Assembly (NCBI RefSeq): GCF_001953355.1
Contig: NZ_MPIY01000006.1
Location: 51,444 to 115,443, forward strand
Length of the DNA stretch: 64,000 bases
Direction of reading: 5' to 3'
Source of the DNA: Polynucleobacter sphagniphilus
GTDB taxonomy: Bacteria > Pseudomonadota > Gammaproteobacteria > Burkholderiales > Burkholderiaceae
Shown: positions 28,929 through 37,665 of the stretch, in pieces
How positions within the stretch are numbered: the first letter of the stretch is position 1
How the letters are laid out: each line of letters begins with the position of its first letter
The notes under the pieces: generated by a model
Database searches by the model: none
What the model was told of the DNA's origin: nothing
Seen by the model: only the letters and a program-made list of their open reading frames with translations
Translations under genes and position numbers: made by a program

Positions 28929-29712
28929 GCACTGTTACCGGCTCATGAACCCGCACTAATGTTTCTTTGGCTTCAGAGGGTGTTCCTTGAACCAAGGCGA
29001 TGTGAATTGAAGAGCTAGGGGTATCGCGATACACAATCCCCTTGAACGTTCCCCAAGGGGTAGCAAATTCACGCTCACCTTCGCGAACGACAATGCTTTC
29101 ATGTTGACTGCGATATTGAATGAGGTCGGCAATACTGCCAATCTTTAATTGATGCTCTTGGGCGAACTCGAGCAAGTCGGGGAGGCGCGCCATACTACCG
29201 TCATCCTTCATGATTTCACAAATGACTGCCGTTGGAGAGCAACCTGCCATGGCAGCCAGATCACAACCTGCCTCAGTATGGCCAGAGCGAATTAATACTC
29301 CACCAGGTTGTGCCATCAATGGAAAGATATGGCCGGGTTGCACCAGATCGTTTGGTTTGGCGTGAGGTGCTACAGCAGCTTTAATAGTATGAGCACGATC
29401 GGCTGCTGAAATGCCAGTTGTTACACCGCTGGCTGCTTCAATCGAAACTGTAAAGTTGGTACCCATTGAGGTGCCGTTGTCGCGCACCATCAACGGTAGA
29501 TTTAATTGTTGGCAACGCTCACGGGTGAGGGTGAGGCAAATCAGGCCACGACCGAACTTGGCCATGAAGTTGACCGCATCTGCAGTGACATGATCGGCTG
29601 CAAGAACTAAATCACCTTCATTTTCGCGATCTTCCTCGTCGACCAGGATCACCATCCTGCCGGCGCGCAGCTCAGCAACGATTTCTTCGGTTGGGGCGAG
29701 TGTATTTGGCAT
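28801..29712 (-). CDS. ribB: 3,4-dihydroxy-2-butanone 4-phosphate synthase, RibBX type; frameshifted in the C-terminal domain
   Basis: The N-terminal domain (residues 1-200) is a complete DHBP synthase: [19 protein letters not shown] with the acidic metal-binding loop, and [24 protein letters not shown]. The following domain resembles GTP cyclohydrolase II but lacks the zinc-binding GDxFxSxRCxCG motif, so it is the degenerate RibBX form known in Proteobacteria. At bases 28918-28924 a T7 run (minus strand) shifts the frame: the reading [13 protein letters not shown] then continues out of frame for about 35 residues to a stop at 28801. The correct continuation lies in the next frame (separate entry). 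The RibB activity should be retained. This could be a real mutation or a sequencing error. Confidence 0.85.
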   Translation of the reverse strand: MPNTLAPTEEIVAELRAGRMVILVDEEDRENEGDLVLAADHVTADAVNFMAKFGRGLICLTLTRERCQQLNLPLMVRDNGTSMGTNFTVSIEAASGVTTGISAADRAHTIKAAVAPHAKPNDLVQPGHIFPLMAQPGGVLIRSGHTEAGCDLAAMAGCSPTAVICEIMKDDGSMARLPDLLEFAQEHQLKIGSIADLIQYRSQHESIVVREGEREFATPWGTFKGIVYRDTPSSSIHIALVQGTPSEAKETLVRVHEPVTVLDFFRCSDQHTLMAIGKRLRANCSLSCRCSGITQCFRHWRTP

Positions 29713-29757
29713 AGCTCTCTATTTTAAGCTGAGCGGGGCTTTGTAGTTAGGTTCACT

Positions 29758-29803
29758 GGTGATATCACCCCTTTCTGACAAAACACCTCCATCTGGGGTG
29801 TTT
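29758..29803. promoter_or_regulatory. Palindrome and hairpin in the ribBX / minor-pilin divergent gap
   Basis: The 134-base gap between the divergent ribBX (minus) and the first pilin-like gene (plus) contains a perfect 12-base palindrome GGTGATATCACC at 29758-29769. A 7-base stem (AAACACC at 29781-29787, GGTGTTT at 29797-29803) follows. The palindrome could be an operator. No match to the FMN riboswitch consensus is seen on the minus strand. Function is unknown. Confidence 0.35.
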
Positions 29804-29846
29804 AAGGGGCTCCCGCTTCCCTTGAAAATAAGGGGTGACTCAGAAA

Positions 29847-30155
29847 ATGCCCCCAAGAGATCGAATAAAGCATTTGCAATCGGGGGGATTTATTTTGCTT
29901 GAGGTGCTGATGGCAATGGCTTTGGTGATGACTAGCTGGATGGCGATTGGCAATAGCTACCAGTCCTTAGCTTTACGCTGGGGTCAACTTCAGGAGAAAA
30001 GAGCCCTCATTCACAGAGAGGCAGATCAATTTGAGCGATCTGTCTTCAATCCAAGAACACAAAAGACGGGGGTGATTCATGAGTCTACTCGAGTGCTTAG
30101 TAGGGCTGTCTCTCAGCCTCATCTTAATCGGTCCGTTAATTCGAACCAGCGGTGA
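29847..30155 (+). CDS. PilV-like prepilin-type protein
   Basis: A 102-residue protein with a type IV prepilin N-terminus: short leader ending SGG, cleavage before FILLEVLMAMALVM, and the conserved Glu at mature position 5. The hydrophobic helix then leads to a charged helical tail, typical of PilV/GspI minor pilins. ATG 29847 is preferred; GTG 29835 adds four residues. Its 3' end overlaps the next pilin-like gene by 77 bases, so the last 25 residues may be shaped by that gene rather than by pilin function. It is the first of four pilin-like genes between the riboflavin genes. Confidence 0.72.
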   Translation: MPPRDRIKHLQSGGFILLEVLMAMALVMTSWMAIGNSYQSLALRWGQLQEKRALIHREADQFERSVFNPRTQKTGVIHESTRVLSRAVSQPHLNRSVNSNQR

Positions 30156-30711
30156 ATTCATATCTAAACAGATTGAATATGAAAAAAGGCAGTCACTCAC
30201 GTTTGAGGCAGAAAGAGCTTTAGAGTTAATCGGCCGCTCCATTCGGATGGCTGGCTACCGAAATAGAAAAAATGACAAGGGTGGAATGCATTCATCATCT
30301 CAAAATATCCAGTGGATTGTGGTGACCAAGGGAGAGGGTTATCACCGCTCTGATTCAATTGAAATCAAGCACGAGTTATCTAATGGACTTGACTACGATT
30401 GCATTGGCAATACCCTTACTAATGAGCGCACTAAGAATAATTTGGCACTGCAGGGTTTTTCAGTTGAGCACCAAGCCACTGCACCAAAGGGAATGCGTAT
30501 CAATGGGGGATCGCTCATTTGTAAATCACTCGATCGCCAGGGGCGCCCTCAAAAAACTACCTTAATGAATGGTGTGCAGCAGCTCTCTATCGATGAACTA
30601 GCCCAGCCACAGGGCTTAGCACGCTTATTTAGGGTGCGGATCACAATGACCGATGGGCGCCTCTTGCAGCGTGAATGGGAGCGGGTTTTTGCTACGCGTA
30701 ACCTGTTGTGA
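30079..30711 (+). CDS. PilW-like minor pilin with apparently no leader
   Basis: The 210-residue product begins MSLLECLVGLSLSLILIGPLI, a pilin helix with Glu at position 5, followed by QSLTFEAERALELIGRSIRMAGYR, the PilW/PulJ pattern, and a globular domain with several Cys. Met1 lies where the mature phenylalanine normally is; the in-frame codon TGA at 30073-30075 rules out a longer leader. The start is supported by a strong ribosome binding site (GGGGGTGAT at 30068-30076). It overlaps the upstream gene by 77 bases and the next by 4 bases (GTGA). Confidence 0.65.
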   Translation: MSLLECLVGLSLSLILIGPLIRTSGEFISKQIEYEKRQSLTFEAERALELIGRSIRMAGYRNRKNDKGGMHSSSQNIQWIVVTKGEGYHRSDSIEIKHELSNGLDYDCIGNTLTNERTKNNLALQGFSVEHQATAPKGMRINGGSLICKSLDRQGRPQKTTLMNGVQQLSIDELAQPQGLARLFRVRITMTDGRLLQREWERVFATRNLL

Positions 30712-31037
30712 TTATTGCTTGGGTAGCCTCACTCGTCTTGATGATGTCAACACTCATTACTTATTTAGAGCGCCTCACGGCACTGGAAATCATCAGTGTG
30801 CATACGCTTAAGCAAACTCAGGATCATTTTGTAGCAGCGGAGAATGCGGTTATGGAGTGTCAAAACAATCTCTCGTCTATTAGTGCAGCACAGCTGCAAG
30901 CTTGCTATCTCCAATCAGCGGGGAATAATTACTGGCTCATCTCAAGTAAGGAAAAGCCGATCATTGAAGTATTGGTTCTCTTGGACGATAAAACGGGAAT
31001 CGTAAGCAGACTAAATTGGCGCCAAGGCCTTGAGTAA
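30708..31037 (+). CDS. PilX-like minor pilin-associated protein
   Basis: A 109-residue protein with one N-terminal membrane segment (IIAWVASLVLMMSTLITYLE) and a pilX-like second part VAAENAVMECQNNL, where the alanine-glutamate helix and Cys are typical of PilX proteins. It lacks a classical prepilin leader, as do many PilX proteins, although those usually carry a short basic leader. GTG 30708 overlaps the TGA of the previous gene by 4 bases. Function in assembly of the type IV pilus tip is inferred from the family resemblance and neighbours. Confidence 0.6.
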   Translation: MIIAWVASLVLMMSTLITYLERLTALEIISVHTLKQTQDHFVAAENAVMECQNNLSSISAAQLQACYLQSAGNNYWLISSKEKPIIEVLVLLDDKTGIVSRLNWRQGLE

Positions 31038-31560
31038 GGAGTCTGGCGCGAGCCTCTTGGAGTTGATGGCAGTTGTATTCATTGTTGCCATCCTTGCCAT
31101 GTCATCTATGCCTTTATTGCAAGGTCAATTAGCAGTGCGTGAAATTGAAACCATTGCCAGGCGCTTTATTGGTCATGCCCAATTTGCCCGTCAACAGGCT
31201 CTGTATTTAGGTCAGTCAGTGCAGATGACGCCACAGGAGGGTAATAACTGGGATAGTGGGTGGTCAGTTATCAGTGCTGGTAACAAGTCAGAGATTAGTA
31301 AGCATTGGCTGGCTCAGGGCGCTATTGATCCCATCTACTTTAAGGATGGCGGCAAGCAATTTAGTGACCCTCATTCTTCAAAGAAGGGCATCCGTTTTAA
31401 TGGCGCTGGCGCTGCTAAAACAGGCTCTGGCGGTTTTGTCGCCAATCGCTTGATATTGGGGCATCGGCTAAAGCCAGAACTGGAGCGACATTTAATTCTT
31501 TCAAGTGGAGGACGCTGGCGCATCTGCGATCCACGGGTTGATAACAAGGGGTGCAGATGA
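31030..31560 (+). CDS. FimT/GspH-like prepilin-type protein
   Basis: The N-terminus SKESGASLLELMAVVFIVAILAM is a prepilin sequence: short leader ending in Gly, Ala at mature position 1 and Glu at position 5. RRFIGHAQFARQQALYLGQSVQM and a beta-rich C-terminal part match FimT/GspH pseudopilins, 176 residues. It starts at TTG 31030, overlapping the previous gene by 8 bases. It ends about 20-50 bases before ribD. Together with the previous three genes it forms a V-W-X-T set of minor pilins. Confidence 0.72.
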   Translation: MSKESGASLLELMAVVFIVAILAMSSMPLLQGQLAVREIETIARRFIGHAQFARQQALYLGQSVQMTPQEGNNWDSGWSVISAGNKSEISKHWLAQGAIDPIYFKDGGKQFSDPHSSKKGIRFNGAGAAKTGSGGFVANRLILGHRLKPELERHLILSSGGRWRICDPRVDNKGCR

Positions 31561-31612
31561 GTCTTTCAGGGTAAATTTGATGCGATTGCCCACAATCGGT
31601 TTTAATAGACGT

Positions 31613-32731
31613 ATGTATACCGCTGTTGACCATCAATGGATGCGCCAGGCATTAGCCGAGGCTAACAAATCCCTTTACCTATCTAACCCCAATCCCCGTG
31701 TGGGTTGTGTGATTGTGAAAGACGCTTTGGTCATTGGGTGTGGACATACGCAAAAGGTCGGTGGACCTCATGCGGAAGTTTGTGCATTAGCTGATGCACG
31801 GACTCAGGGATTCGATGTCGCGGGCTCTACGATTTATGTCACTTTAGAGCCTTGTAACCATACTGGGAGAACTCCCCCCTGTGTAGATGCCTTCATTGCC
31901 GCTCAACCTGCCAAGGTGGTAGTGGCTATGTCAGACCCCAATCCTTTAGTGGCGGGCAAAGGTCTAGAGCGCTTGAAGGCGGCTGGTATTGAGGTGCGTT
32001 GTGGCCTCATGGAAAAGGATGCTCGGCTTCTAAATCAGGGATTTATTTCTAGAATGACTCGTGGGTTGCCCTGGGTGCGTATGAAAATTGCTGCTAGTTT
32101 GGATGGTAAAACGGCCTTACCTAATGGCCATAGCCAATGGATTACCGGCGCCTTGGCTCGTGCAGATGGACATCATTGGCGGGCTCAGGCTTGTGCCATT
32201 GTTACTGGTGTTGGAACCGTTAAAGAAGATAACCCCAGTCTCAATGTCAGAGAGGTAGCAACCGAGCGTCAGCCCTGGAAAATCATTATTGATTCCAAAT
32301 TAGAGACACCATTGGATGCCAAGCTATTTCAAGATACCAATTTAAGTAAAGTCATTTTGGTATGTGCCGAACTCAATACACCTGAAAAGCGAGCGACCGC
32401 TGCCATTTTTGAGGCGCGTGGCATTGAAGTGATCGCCATGCCTAATCCTCAGGGCAAAGTCGATCTTCCGAGCTTATTTGCCTATTTGGCACAAAAGCGG
32501 GAGCTAAATGAGATTCATGTGGAGGCAGGCTTTAAATTAAATGGCTCTTTAATCAGAGAGGGTTGTGTTGATGAGTTGCTGCTGTATTACGCCCCTTTCT
32601 TTATGGGAGAGGGTATTGGTATGGCTAATATCTCTTTGCCCAGCCTAGAGCAGCGCCAAAATTGGCAGATCATCGATCAACAATTGTTTGGCGCAGACTT
32701 ACGTATTCGACTACTTCAATCATCAAAATAG
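31613..32731 (+). CDS. ribD: Bifunctional riboflavin biosynthesis deaminase/reductase RibD
   Basis: RibD deaminates and then reduces the pyrimidine intermediate from GTP. The N-terminal deaminase zinc site is HAEVCAL and the paired PCNHTGRTPPCVDAF, in residues 40-100. The C-terminal reductase domain has MKIAASLDGKTALPNGHSQWIT and VEAGFKLNGSLIREGCVDELLLYYAPFFMG. ATG 31613 gives 372 residues, close to E. coli RibD. ATG 31580 is possible. It follows the minor pilin genes, but function ties it to ribE downstream (gap 7 bases) and to the divergent ribBX-ribH on the other side. Confidence 0.95.
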   Translation: MYTAVDHQWMRQALAEANKSLYLSNPNPRVGCVIVKDALVIGCGHTQKVGGPHAEVCALADARTQGFDVAGSTIYVTLEPCNHTGRTPPCVDAFIAAQPAKVVVAMSDPNPLVAGKGLERLKAAGIEVRCGLMEKDARLLNQGFISRMTRGLPWVRMKIAASLDGKTALPNGHSQWITGALARADGHHWRAQACAIVTGVGTVKEDNPSLNVREVATERQPWKIIIDSKLETPLDAKLFQDTNLSKVILVCAELNTPEKRATAAIFEARGIEVIAMPNPQGKVDLPSLFAYLAQKRELNEIHVEAGFKLNGSLIREGCVDELLLYYAPFFMGEGIGMANISLPSLEQRQNWQIIDQQLFGADLRIRLLQSSK

Positions 32732-32738
32732 ACCTCAT

Positions 32739-33356
32739 ATGTTTACTGGAATCATCACTGCAGTTGGAAAAATTACATCAGCCCAAGCGAAGGGTGATGG
32801 CATGCATTTGCGGGTGGAAGTGCCCGATGGCTATTTGAGTGACGTTGCTTTAGGTGACAGCATTGCGATTCAGGGTGCTTGTATGACGGCGACTCAAATC
32901 GAAGGCAATACTTTCGCGTTAGATATCTCTGCTGAGTCGCTTCAAAAAACAGTTGGATTGGATGCCCTGGGCGGTGTCAATTTAGAAAAGGCTTTGCGTT
33001 TGAATGACCGTTTGGGCGGCCATTTAGTCAGCGGTCATGTGGATGGTGTTGGTACAGTTGCGCACTTTGCTGCCGTGGCCCAAGATGCCTACGGCTCCTG
33101 GTTGCTGCGCATTGAGGCACCGCAAACACTTGCTGCTTTTTTAGCCTACAAGGGTTCGATTGTAGTTAATGGTGTATCGCTCACAGTGAATAAAACAGAA
33201 GACACTGCTACTGCCTGTATGGTGGATATCAATCTCATACCCCACACCTTGCAAAGTACTACCTTAGGTAAGTTAAAGCAGGGCGATCAAGTGAATTTGG
33301 AGATTGACCTTATTGCCCGTTACGTGGCTCGCATGCTTGAGACACAAGCAAAATAA
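32739..33356 (+). CDS. ribE: Riboflavin synthase (alpha subunit)
   Basis: RibE (called RibC in some species) dismutates two lumazine molecules to give riboflavin. It has the two lumazine-binding repeats, MFTGIITAVGKI and HLVSGHVDGVGTV, with internal symmetry: the first repeat covers residues 1-97, the second 98-195. Length 205 residues. ATG 32739 is the canonical start; the frame is open to 32688 but overlaps ribD. Together with ribBX, ribH and ribD it nearly completes riboflavin synthesis, lacking only GTP cyclohydrolase II (RibA), which must be elsewhere. Confidence 0.96.
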   Translation: MFTGIITAVGKITSAQAKGDGMHLRVEVPDGYLSDVALGDSIAIQGACMTATQIEGNTFALDISAESLQKTVGLDALGGVNLEKALRLNDRLGGHLVSGHVDGVGTVAHFAAVAQDAYGSWLLRIEAPQTLAAFLAYKGSIVVNGVSLTVNKTEDTATACMVDINLIPHTLQSTTLGKLKQGDQVNLEIDLIARYVARMLETQAK

Positions 33357-33362
33357 AAAAAC

Positions 33363-34103
33363 TTATTTCTTTTGGTAGCGAGTGGGGTCGCTGAGCTTGG
33401 CTTGCAAGAAGCCTGCTTGCCTTAAGCGACAGGATTCACATTCACCGCAGGCTTCCCCCAAGTCATTTGCTTGATAGCACGATACTGTTTGCGAGTAATC
33501 AACGCCTAAGGTGCTTCCTAAAGCGATGATCTGCGCTTTACTCATGCTAATGATGGGCGCGTGCACGCGGAAACGATTTTCATTATTTAAAGCTTCTACA
33601 CCGGCTTTAGTGGCCAGATTAGCCATTGTTTCAAATGAAGCTACGTATTCAGGTCGGCAGTCAGGATAGCCTGAGTAATCCACTGCATTGGCGCCATAAA
33701 AAATATCTAGCCCACCTAAAGACTCTGCCCAGCCTAAGGCTAGTGACAGCAAAATGGTGTTGCGGGCAGGTACATAGGTCACCGGAATTTCTTGATCATT
33801 ACCGGGTGTAATGGGCACATCAATCGATGAGTCAGTTAAGGCAGAGCCACCAAAGCGGGTGAGATCAAGATTGACAACCTCATGACGCACTACACCCATT
33901 TTTTTCGCAATGTGTTTAGCCGCTGCTAATTCAGAAGAGTGACGTTGGCCATACCCCACTGAGAGAACATAAGGGGCGTAACCTAAATCTTTTGCTAGAG
34001 CGAGGATAGTGGTTGAATCGAGTCCACCAGAAAACAAAATGACGGCAGGCGCATTGGGTATTCTGGGGGCAAGGTTTTCAAATGCAGCGGACAACTGTGA
34101 CAT
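33363..34103 (-). CDS. queC: 7-cyano-7-deazaguanine synthase
   Basis: QueC makes preQ0, a queuosine precursor, from 7-carboxy-7-deazaguanine with ATP and ammonia. It is a PP-loop ATPase: [21 protein letters not shown] near residue 21 is the PP loop, and the four zinc cysteines are in [25 protein letters not shown] at the C-terminus. Length 246 residues. It overlaps nothing; it is 14 bases downstream of cpoB, so it may be cotranscribed with tol-pal, a common association. queE and queD are not in the window. Confidence 0.95.
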   Translation of the reverse strand: MSQLSAAFENLAPRIPNAPAVILFSGGLDSTTILALAKDLGYAPYVLSVGYGQRHSSELAAAKHIAKKMGVVRHEVVNLDLTRFGGSALTDSSIDVPITPGNDQEIPVTYVPARNTILLSLALGWAESLGGLDIFYGANAVDYSGYPDCRPEYVASFETMANLATKAGVEALNNENRFRVHAPIISMSKAQIIALGSTLGVDYSQTVSCYQANDLGEACGECESCRLRQAGFLQAKLSDPTRYQKK

Positions 34104-34117
34104 AAATGAATGGTGAC

Positions 34118-34849
34118 TTACTTGATAGTAGCCAAGAGTTGATGTGCGTCCTTTGCGGTGTCGCTATCTGGATATTTGGCAATAATTTCATTCAATGTTT
34201 TTTTAGCAGCTGCTTTATTCCCGCTCTCTAGCTGTGAACTACCCAAGGTCAGCATGGCCGCAGGAATGCGCGGGTGATTTGGGTAACGTTTGATGAGTGC
34301 TTGCAACTGAGCAATAGCACCCGCATAGTTTTTATTGGCATATTTGCTATTGCCACTCCAGTAGAGGACCAGTGGCAAATAGGGGCTTTGCGGGTACTTA
34401 TTGGCAAAAGCAGAGAAGGCATCCTCCGCTTTTTTGAGGTTACCAGCCTGAAACGCTTTTAAAGCATCGTCATACGCTTTTTTCTCGCCAGGCTGCACGG
34501 TGCCGGTAACACCTTCAATGGTTTCAGTACGCGGCTCAAAATTACCCAGGCGGGTATCTAAATCTTGGTAGTACGTTTTCTGACTGCTACCAAGATCTTC
34601 ACCTTGTTTTTCTAAATTCTCAATCTTGCCGCGCAGTTCCGCATTCTCAGTCTTGAGCGTCTCAATTTGATTCTGCAATTCCAGCTGAGTAGTCGCTAAA
34701 GATTTACGCAGATCCAGAATGGCTTTACGAGCTTCATCATCTGAGAACAGAGCCCATGCGTTGCTTGAAAGGGTCAAGCAAATGAGGGTAGCACTTAAAC
34801 AAAACGCTCCTGAGAGCGTTTGTTTAAAAAGGTATTGAGACTTTTTCAT
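34118..34849 (-). CDS. cpoB: Tol-Pal system protein CpoB (YbgF)
   Basis: CpoB is a periplasmic TPR protein that links Tol-Pal with PBP1b-dependent peptidoglycan synthesis at division. A signal peptide (residues 1-33, ending NAWA) precedes a coiled-coil helix with [20 protein letters not shown], and the C-terminal TPR repeats ([59 protein letters not shown]). Length 243 residues. It follows pal immediately, completing the operon tolQ-R-A-B-pal-cpoB. Confidence 0.93.
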   Translation of the reverse strand: MKKSQYLFKQTLSGAFCLSATLICLTLSSNAWALFSDDEARKAILDLRKSLATTQLELQNQIETLKTENAELRGKIENLEKQGEDLGSSQKTYYQDLDTRLGNFEPRTETIEGVTGTVQPGEKKAYDDALKAFQAGNLKKAEDAFSAFANKYPQSPYLPLVLYWSGNSKYANKNYAGAIAQLQALIKRYPNHPRIPAAMLTLGSSQLESGNKAAAKKTLNEIIAKYPDSDTAKDAHQLLATIK

Positions 34850-35353
34850 TTAGTTGGTGATGTACACAATATCAGCACGACGGTTTTCAGCCCAAGCTGC
34901 TTCGTTATCACCTTCAGCTTTTGGTTTCTCCTTACCAAAGCTGACTGCTTCCATTTGGTCATCCGATACGCCCATCAGGTTTAAAGATTTGCGTACGGCA
35001 TCAGAACGACGTTGACCCAAAGCCAAGTTGTATTCGGCGGTACCACGATCATCGGTATTACCCTGGATGATGATTTTTTGTTTTGGATTAGCCTTTAAGT
35101 AGCTAGCATGAGCAGACAATAATTTTTGGTACTTGGTCTGCACAGTGTATTCATTGAAATCAAAATACACGCTGCGTTGATAGAGTGGGCTTTGTGGATC
35201 ATTCCAAGGCTGTGAAGCAAAATTGCCAGAACCACCTTTAGAGCCATCAGCATTGACATCGTCTAATGCTACGCTTGAGCAAGCGGCCAAGAGTAGAGCG
35301 CTTGCCCCTAAAATTGCTAATGTTGCGGCGCGGCGCGCAGTAGAAATCGTCAT
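34850..35353 (-). CDS. pal: Peptidoglycan-associated lipoprotein Pal
   Basis: Pal anchors the outer membrane to peptidoglycan during cell constriction. The lipobox LAAC near residue 25 follows a hydrophobic signal. The OmpA-like domain begins VYFDFNEYTVQTKYQ and includes GNTDDRGTAEYNLALGQRRSDAV with the conserved NTDxxGTxEYNxxLGxRR pattern. Length 167 residues. It is separated from tolB by 145 bases, a longer gap than within the rest of the operon, so it may have an additional promoter. Confidence 0.96.
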   Translation of the reverse strand: MTISTARRAATLAILGASALLLAACSSVALDDVNADGSKGGSGNFASQPWNDPQSPLYQRSVYFDFNEYTVQTKYQKLLSAHASYLKANPKQKIIIQGNTDDRGTAEYNLALGQRRSDAVRKSLNLMGVSDDQMEAVSFGKEKPKAEGDNEAAWAENRRADIVYITN

Positions 35354-35498
35354 GATCTTCCCTTTTTTCTTACAAAATAAGTAACTAAATAACTGAATAC
35401 TTAATATTATGCTCCCAAGAGACTTTATTTTTCACTCAAAGCCCCATTTTTAGGCACTAAATCGGGCTTTCACCACATTGTGAAATAAGTTTGCAGCC

Positions 35499-36800
35499 TT
35501 AGTCCATAAATGGACCCCAGGATGGTTGACGTATATCCGATCCTGGAATGGTGAGCACTTGCTTCGAGTTGCCGTCCACTGAGACTGCCGCTAATACGCG
35601 TTTGCCATTGACCTTGGTGGAATAGAGGACATAACGACCATTGGCTGCAAAGGAGGGGGATTCGTCGGAGCTGCCATCCGTTAGCGCTTGCGCATCACCG
35701 GTAGCGAGATTAAGGATATACAGGCGGAAGGCGCCCCCAATATTGGCGATATAGGCTAGGTACTTGCCGTCTGGGGAGATGCGTGGCGAAGTTACAAAAC
35801 CTTGCTTGTATGTCACGCGCTTGGCGCCCTCGACCTGTTCTCCTTCAGCACTCATACGATAAATTTGCGGATTGCCACCGCGATCGCTCGTAAAGTAGAT
35901 GGAGCGGCCATCGGGAGAGTACTGTGGTTCGGTATCAATCGTGCTGCCGCGTGTTAAACGACGCAGGCCAGTACCATCTGAATTAATTTCATAAATTTGA
36001 GTATTGCCATCTTTTGAGAGGGATACTGCGAGCTTTTTGCCATCAGGCGACCATGCTGGTGCACTGTTATTCCCCTTTTGGTTGGAAAGGGAAATGCGGC
36101 GGCCGGTTGCTAGCTCGTGGACGTAGATTACGGGTTTGCGATCCTCAAAAGAAACGTAAGCCACCTTCTTGCCATCGGGTGACCAAGACGGAGAAATAAT
36201 AGGCTCAGCACTATTGAGTGCATTGCGAATATTTTGACCATCCGCATCTGAGATGACTAAGCGATAACGCTTGCCTTCTTTAATGACATAGGACAGACGG
36301 GTCGAAAATACACCGCGCTCACCCAGTAATTTGAAGATGATGTCATCAGCAATTTTGTGAGCAACGGCACGCAGATTATCGGCGCTGGATGACAGATTAA
36401 GGCCGCCTAAACTTTGGGATTTGCGAATGTCAAACAGCTTGTAGTGGATATCAAATTGACCATTGCCAGTTTGCACAACGGAGCCAACGACCAGGGCATC
36501 TGCGCCGCGCGCCGCCCAGGACTTGTAATTGGGAGTGCCTTCATCGCTTTCGACAGCATTACCATTTTCGGTATTTTTAAAGTAGCCACTGCGCGCTAAA
36601 TCTTGACGAATGATCTCGGTGACATTGGTAGGTAATTTGTTCTCATCCTTAAAGCGCATGACTGCAATCGGATAAAGCGATTGACCAACACCAGTAATTT
36701 CAATATTCATCTGGGCAAAGGCCGGCGCTATAAAGCCCATGCTACAGAGGGAAAAAGCACAAAGAGCGATGGAGAATGGTTTCTTAAACAAATGCAACAT
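35499..36800 (-). CDS. tolB: Tol-Pal system beta-propeller protein TolB
   Basis: TolB is a periplasmic protein that connects the inner-membrane TolQRA motor to Pal. A signal peptide ending AFA near residue 29 is followed by the N-terminal alpha/beta domain and a six-bladed propeller with repeats such as SWSPDGKKVAYVS, AWSPDGKKLAVS, QYSPDGRSIYFTS, RISPDGKYLAYIA. Length 433 residues. The gap to tolA is three bases, so they are translationally coupled. No anomaly was seen. Confidence 0.96.
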   Translation of the reverse strand: MLHLFKKPFSIALCAFSLCSMGFIAPAFAQMNIEITGVGQSLYPIAVMRFKDENKLPTNVTEIIRQDLARSGYFKNTENGNAVESDEGTPNYKSWAARGADALVVGSVVQTGNGQFDIHYKLFDIRKSQSLGGLNLSSSADNLRAVAHKIADDIIFKLLGERGVFSTRLSYVIKEGKRYRLVISDADGQNIRNALNSAEPIISPSWSPDGKKVAYVSFEDRKPVIYVHELATGRRISLSNQKGNNSAPAWSPDGKKLAVSLSKDGNTQIYEINSDGTGLRRLTRGSTIDTEPQYSPDGRSIYFTSDRGGNPQIYRMSAEGEQVEGAKRVTYKQGFVTSPRISPDGKYLAYIANIGGAFRLYILNLATGDAQALTDGSSDESPSFAANGRYVLYSTKVNGKRVLAAVSVDGNSKQVLTIPGSDIRQPSWGPFMD

Positions 36801-36803
36801 GCT

Positions 36804-37634
36804 TTAGTCCTTGGGTTTAAAGGTGAGCTTTACTTGTCGTTGAGGAATTTTGCCATTGTCATCTTTTGGCAAGCTTTCAGCGCGAGTTAAGGCAAGTAAT
36901 ACTGCGCGATCCCAGCCCGCATTGCCACTGGAGGTCAGAATGCTGGTGCTTAAGATAGCCCCATCCGGAGCCAAATCTACTTTGATCACTGCCGCTGGAT
37001 TGCCACTGATTGATTCAGGGTTAAACACAATTAAGGGTTTGACCTTTTTAATTACTTTATCGGTCCAGCCAGGTGGGGCATTGCCGCCGCCACCAACCCC
37101 ACTGCCACTAGTACCTCCACTGCCACCTTCCGCCCCAGCAGCTGCGCGTAGCTTGGCCAATTGGTCGGCACGTACTTTTTCAGCAGCAGCATCTGCTTTG
37201 GTTTGCGCTGGTGAGGGGGCTTCTGCTTTTTTGGGAGGCTCAGCTTTTTTAGGTGGTTCGACCTTTTTCGGTTTTTCTACCTCTTTTGGAGGAGGTGGTT
37301 TGACTGGCGGCACTGGCTTTGGCGCCTCTTTCACCACCTCTTTTTTCGGAGTCTCTTTTTCAACCGGCTTTTTCTTGACAGCAATTTCAGCAGCTTCTTC
37401 TTTTACTTCTGTCTTGAGTTCTGGTTCTGGAGTAACTACCGTTGGGACAGGGGCATCCCAAAGTTCCACTTCGACCCCAGCCGGAGTGCTGTTATTCCAC
37501 TGAATGCCAATCATTAAAAAGGCTAGCAAGCCTAAGTGAATGACGAGCGAAAAGGTAAAAGCACGCTTGGTACTTTCGCTCTTCGTTAAGCGACCGCGCT
37601 CAAAGGGCTTGGGCGAGAAGGGCACGCTATTCAT
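36804..37634 (-). CDS. tolA: Cell envelope integrity protein TolA (TonB-like C-terminus)
   Basis: TolA spans from the inner membrane to Pal/TolB. A single membrane segment (FTFSLVIHLGLLAFLMIGI) is followed by a Pro/Lys/Glu-rich linker (VEKPKKVEPPKKAEPPKK and similar repeats) covering about 100 residues, then a Gly-rich hinge and the TonB/TolA C-terminal domain (AVIKVDLAPDGAILSTSILTSSGNAGWDRAV). Length 276 residues, shorter than E. coli TolA at 421 because the linker is short. The antisense strand has a long open frame caused by the biased linker, which is not a gene. Confidence 0.93.
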   Translation of the reverse strand: MNSVPFSPKPFERGRLTKSESTKRAFTFSLVIHLGLLAFLMIGIQWNNSTPAGVEVELWDAPVPTVVTPEPELKTEVKEEAAEIAVKKKPVEKETPKKEVVKEAPKPVPPVKPPPPKEVEKPKKVEPPKKAEPPKKAEAPSPAQTKADAAAEKVRADQLAKLRAAAGAEGGSGGTSGSGVGGGGNAPPGWTDKVIKKVKPLIVFNPESISGNPAAVIKVDLAPDGAILSTSILTSSGNAGWDRAVLLALTRAESLPKDDNGKIPQRQVKLTFKPKD

Positions 37635-37665
37635 GAATAATGGATTGGGAAAGAAATAATGATGC

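Noticed and set aside
29713..29834. Possible FMN riboswitch before ribBX
   Set aside because: The minus-strand leader has hairpins but none of the conserved FMN (RFN) elements could be matched.
36850..37503. A 217-residue plus-strand open frame opposite tolA, rich in Ser, Gly and Phe
   Set aside because: It is the mirror of the Lys/Pro/Glu-rich tolA linker; biased codons leave the opposite strand open. No start signal or family pattern.
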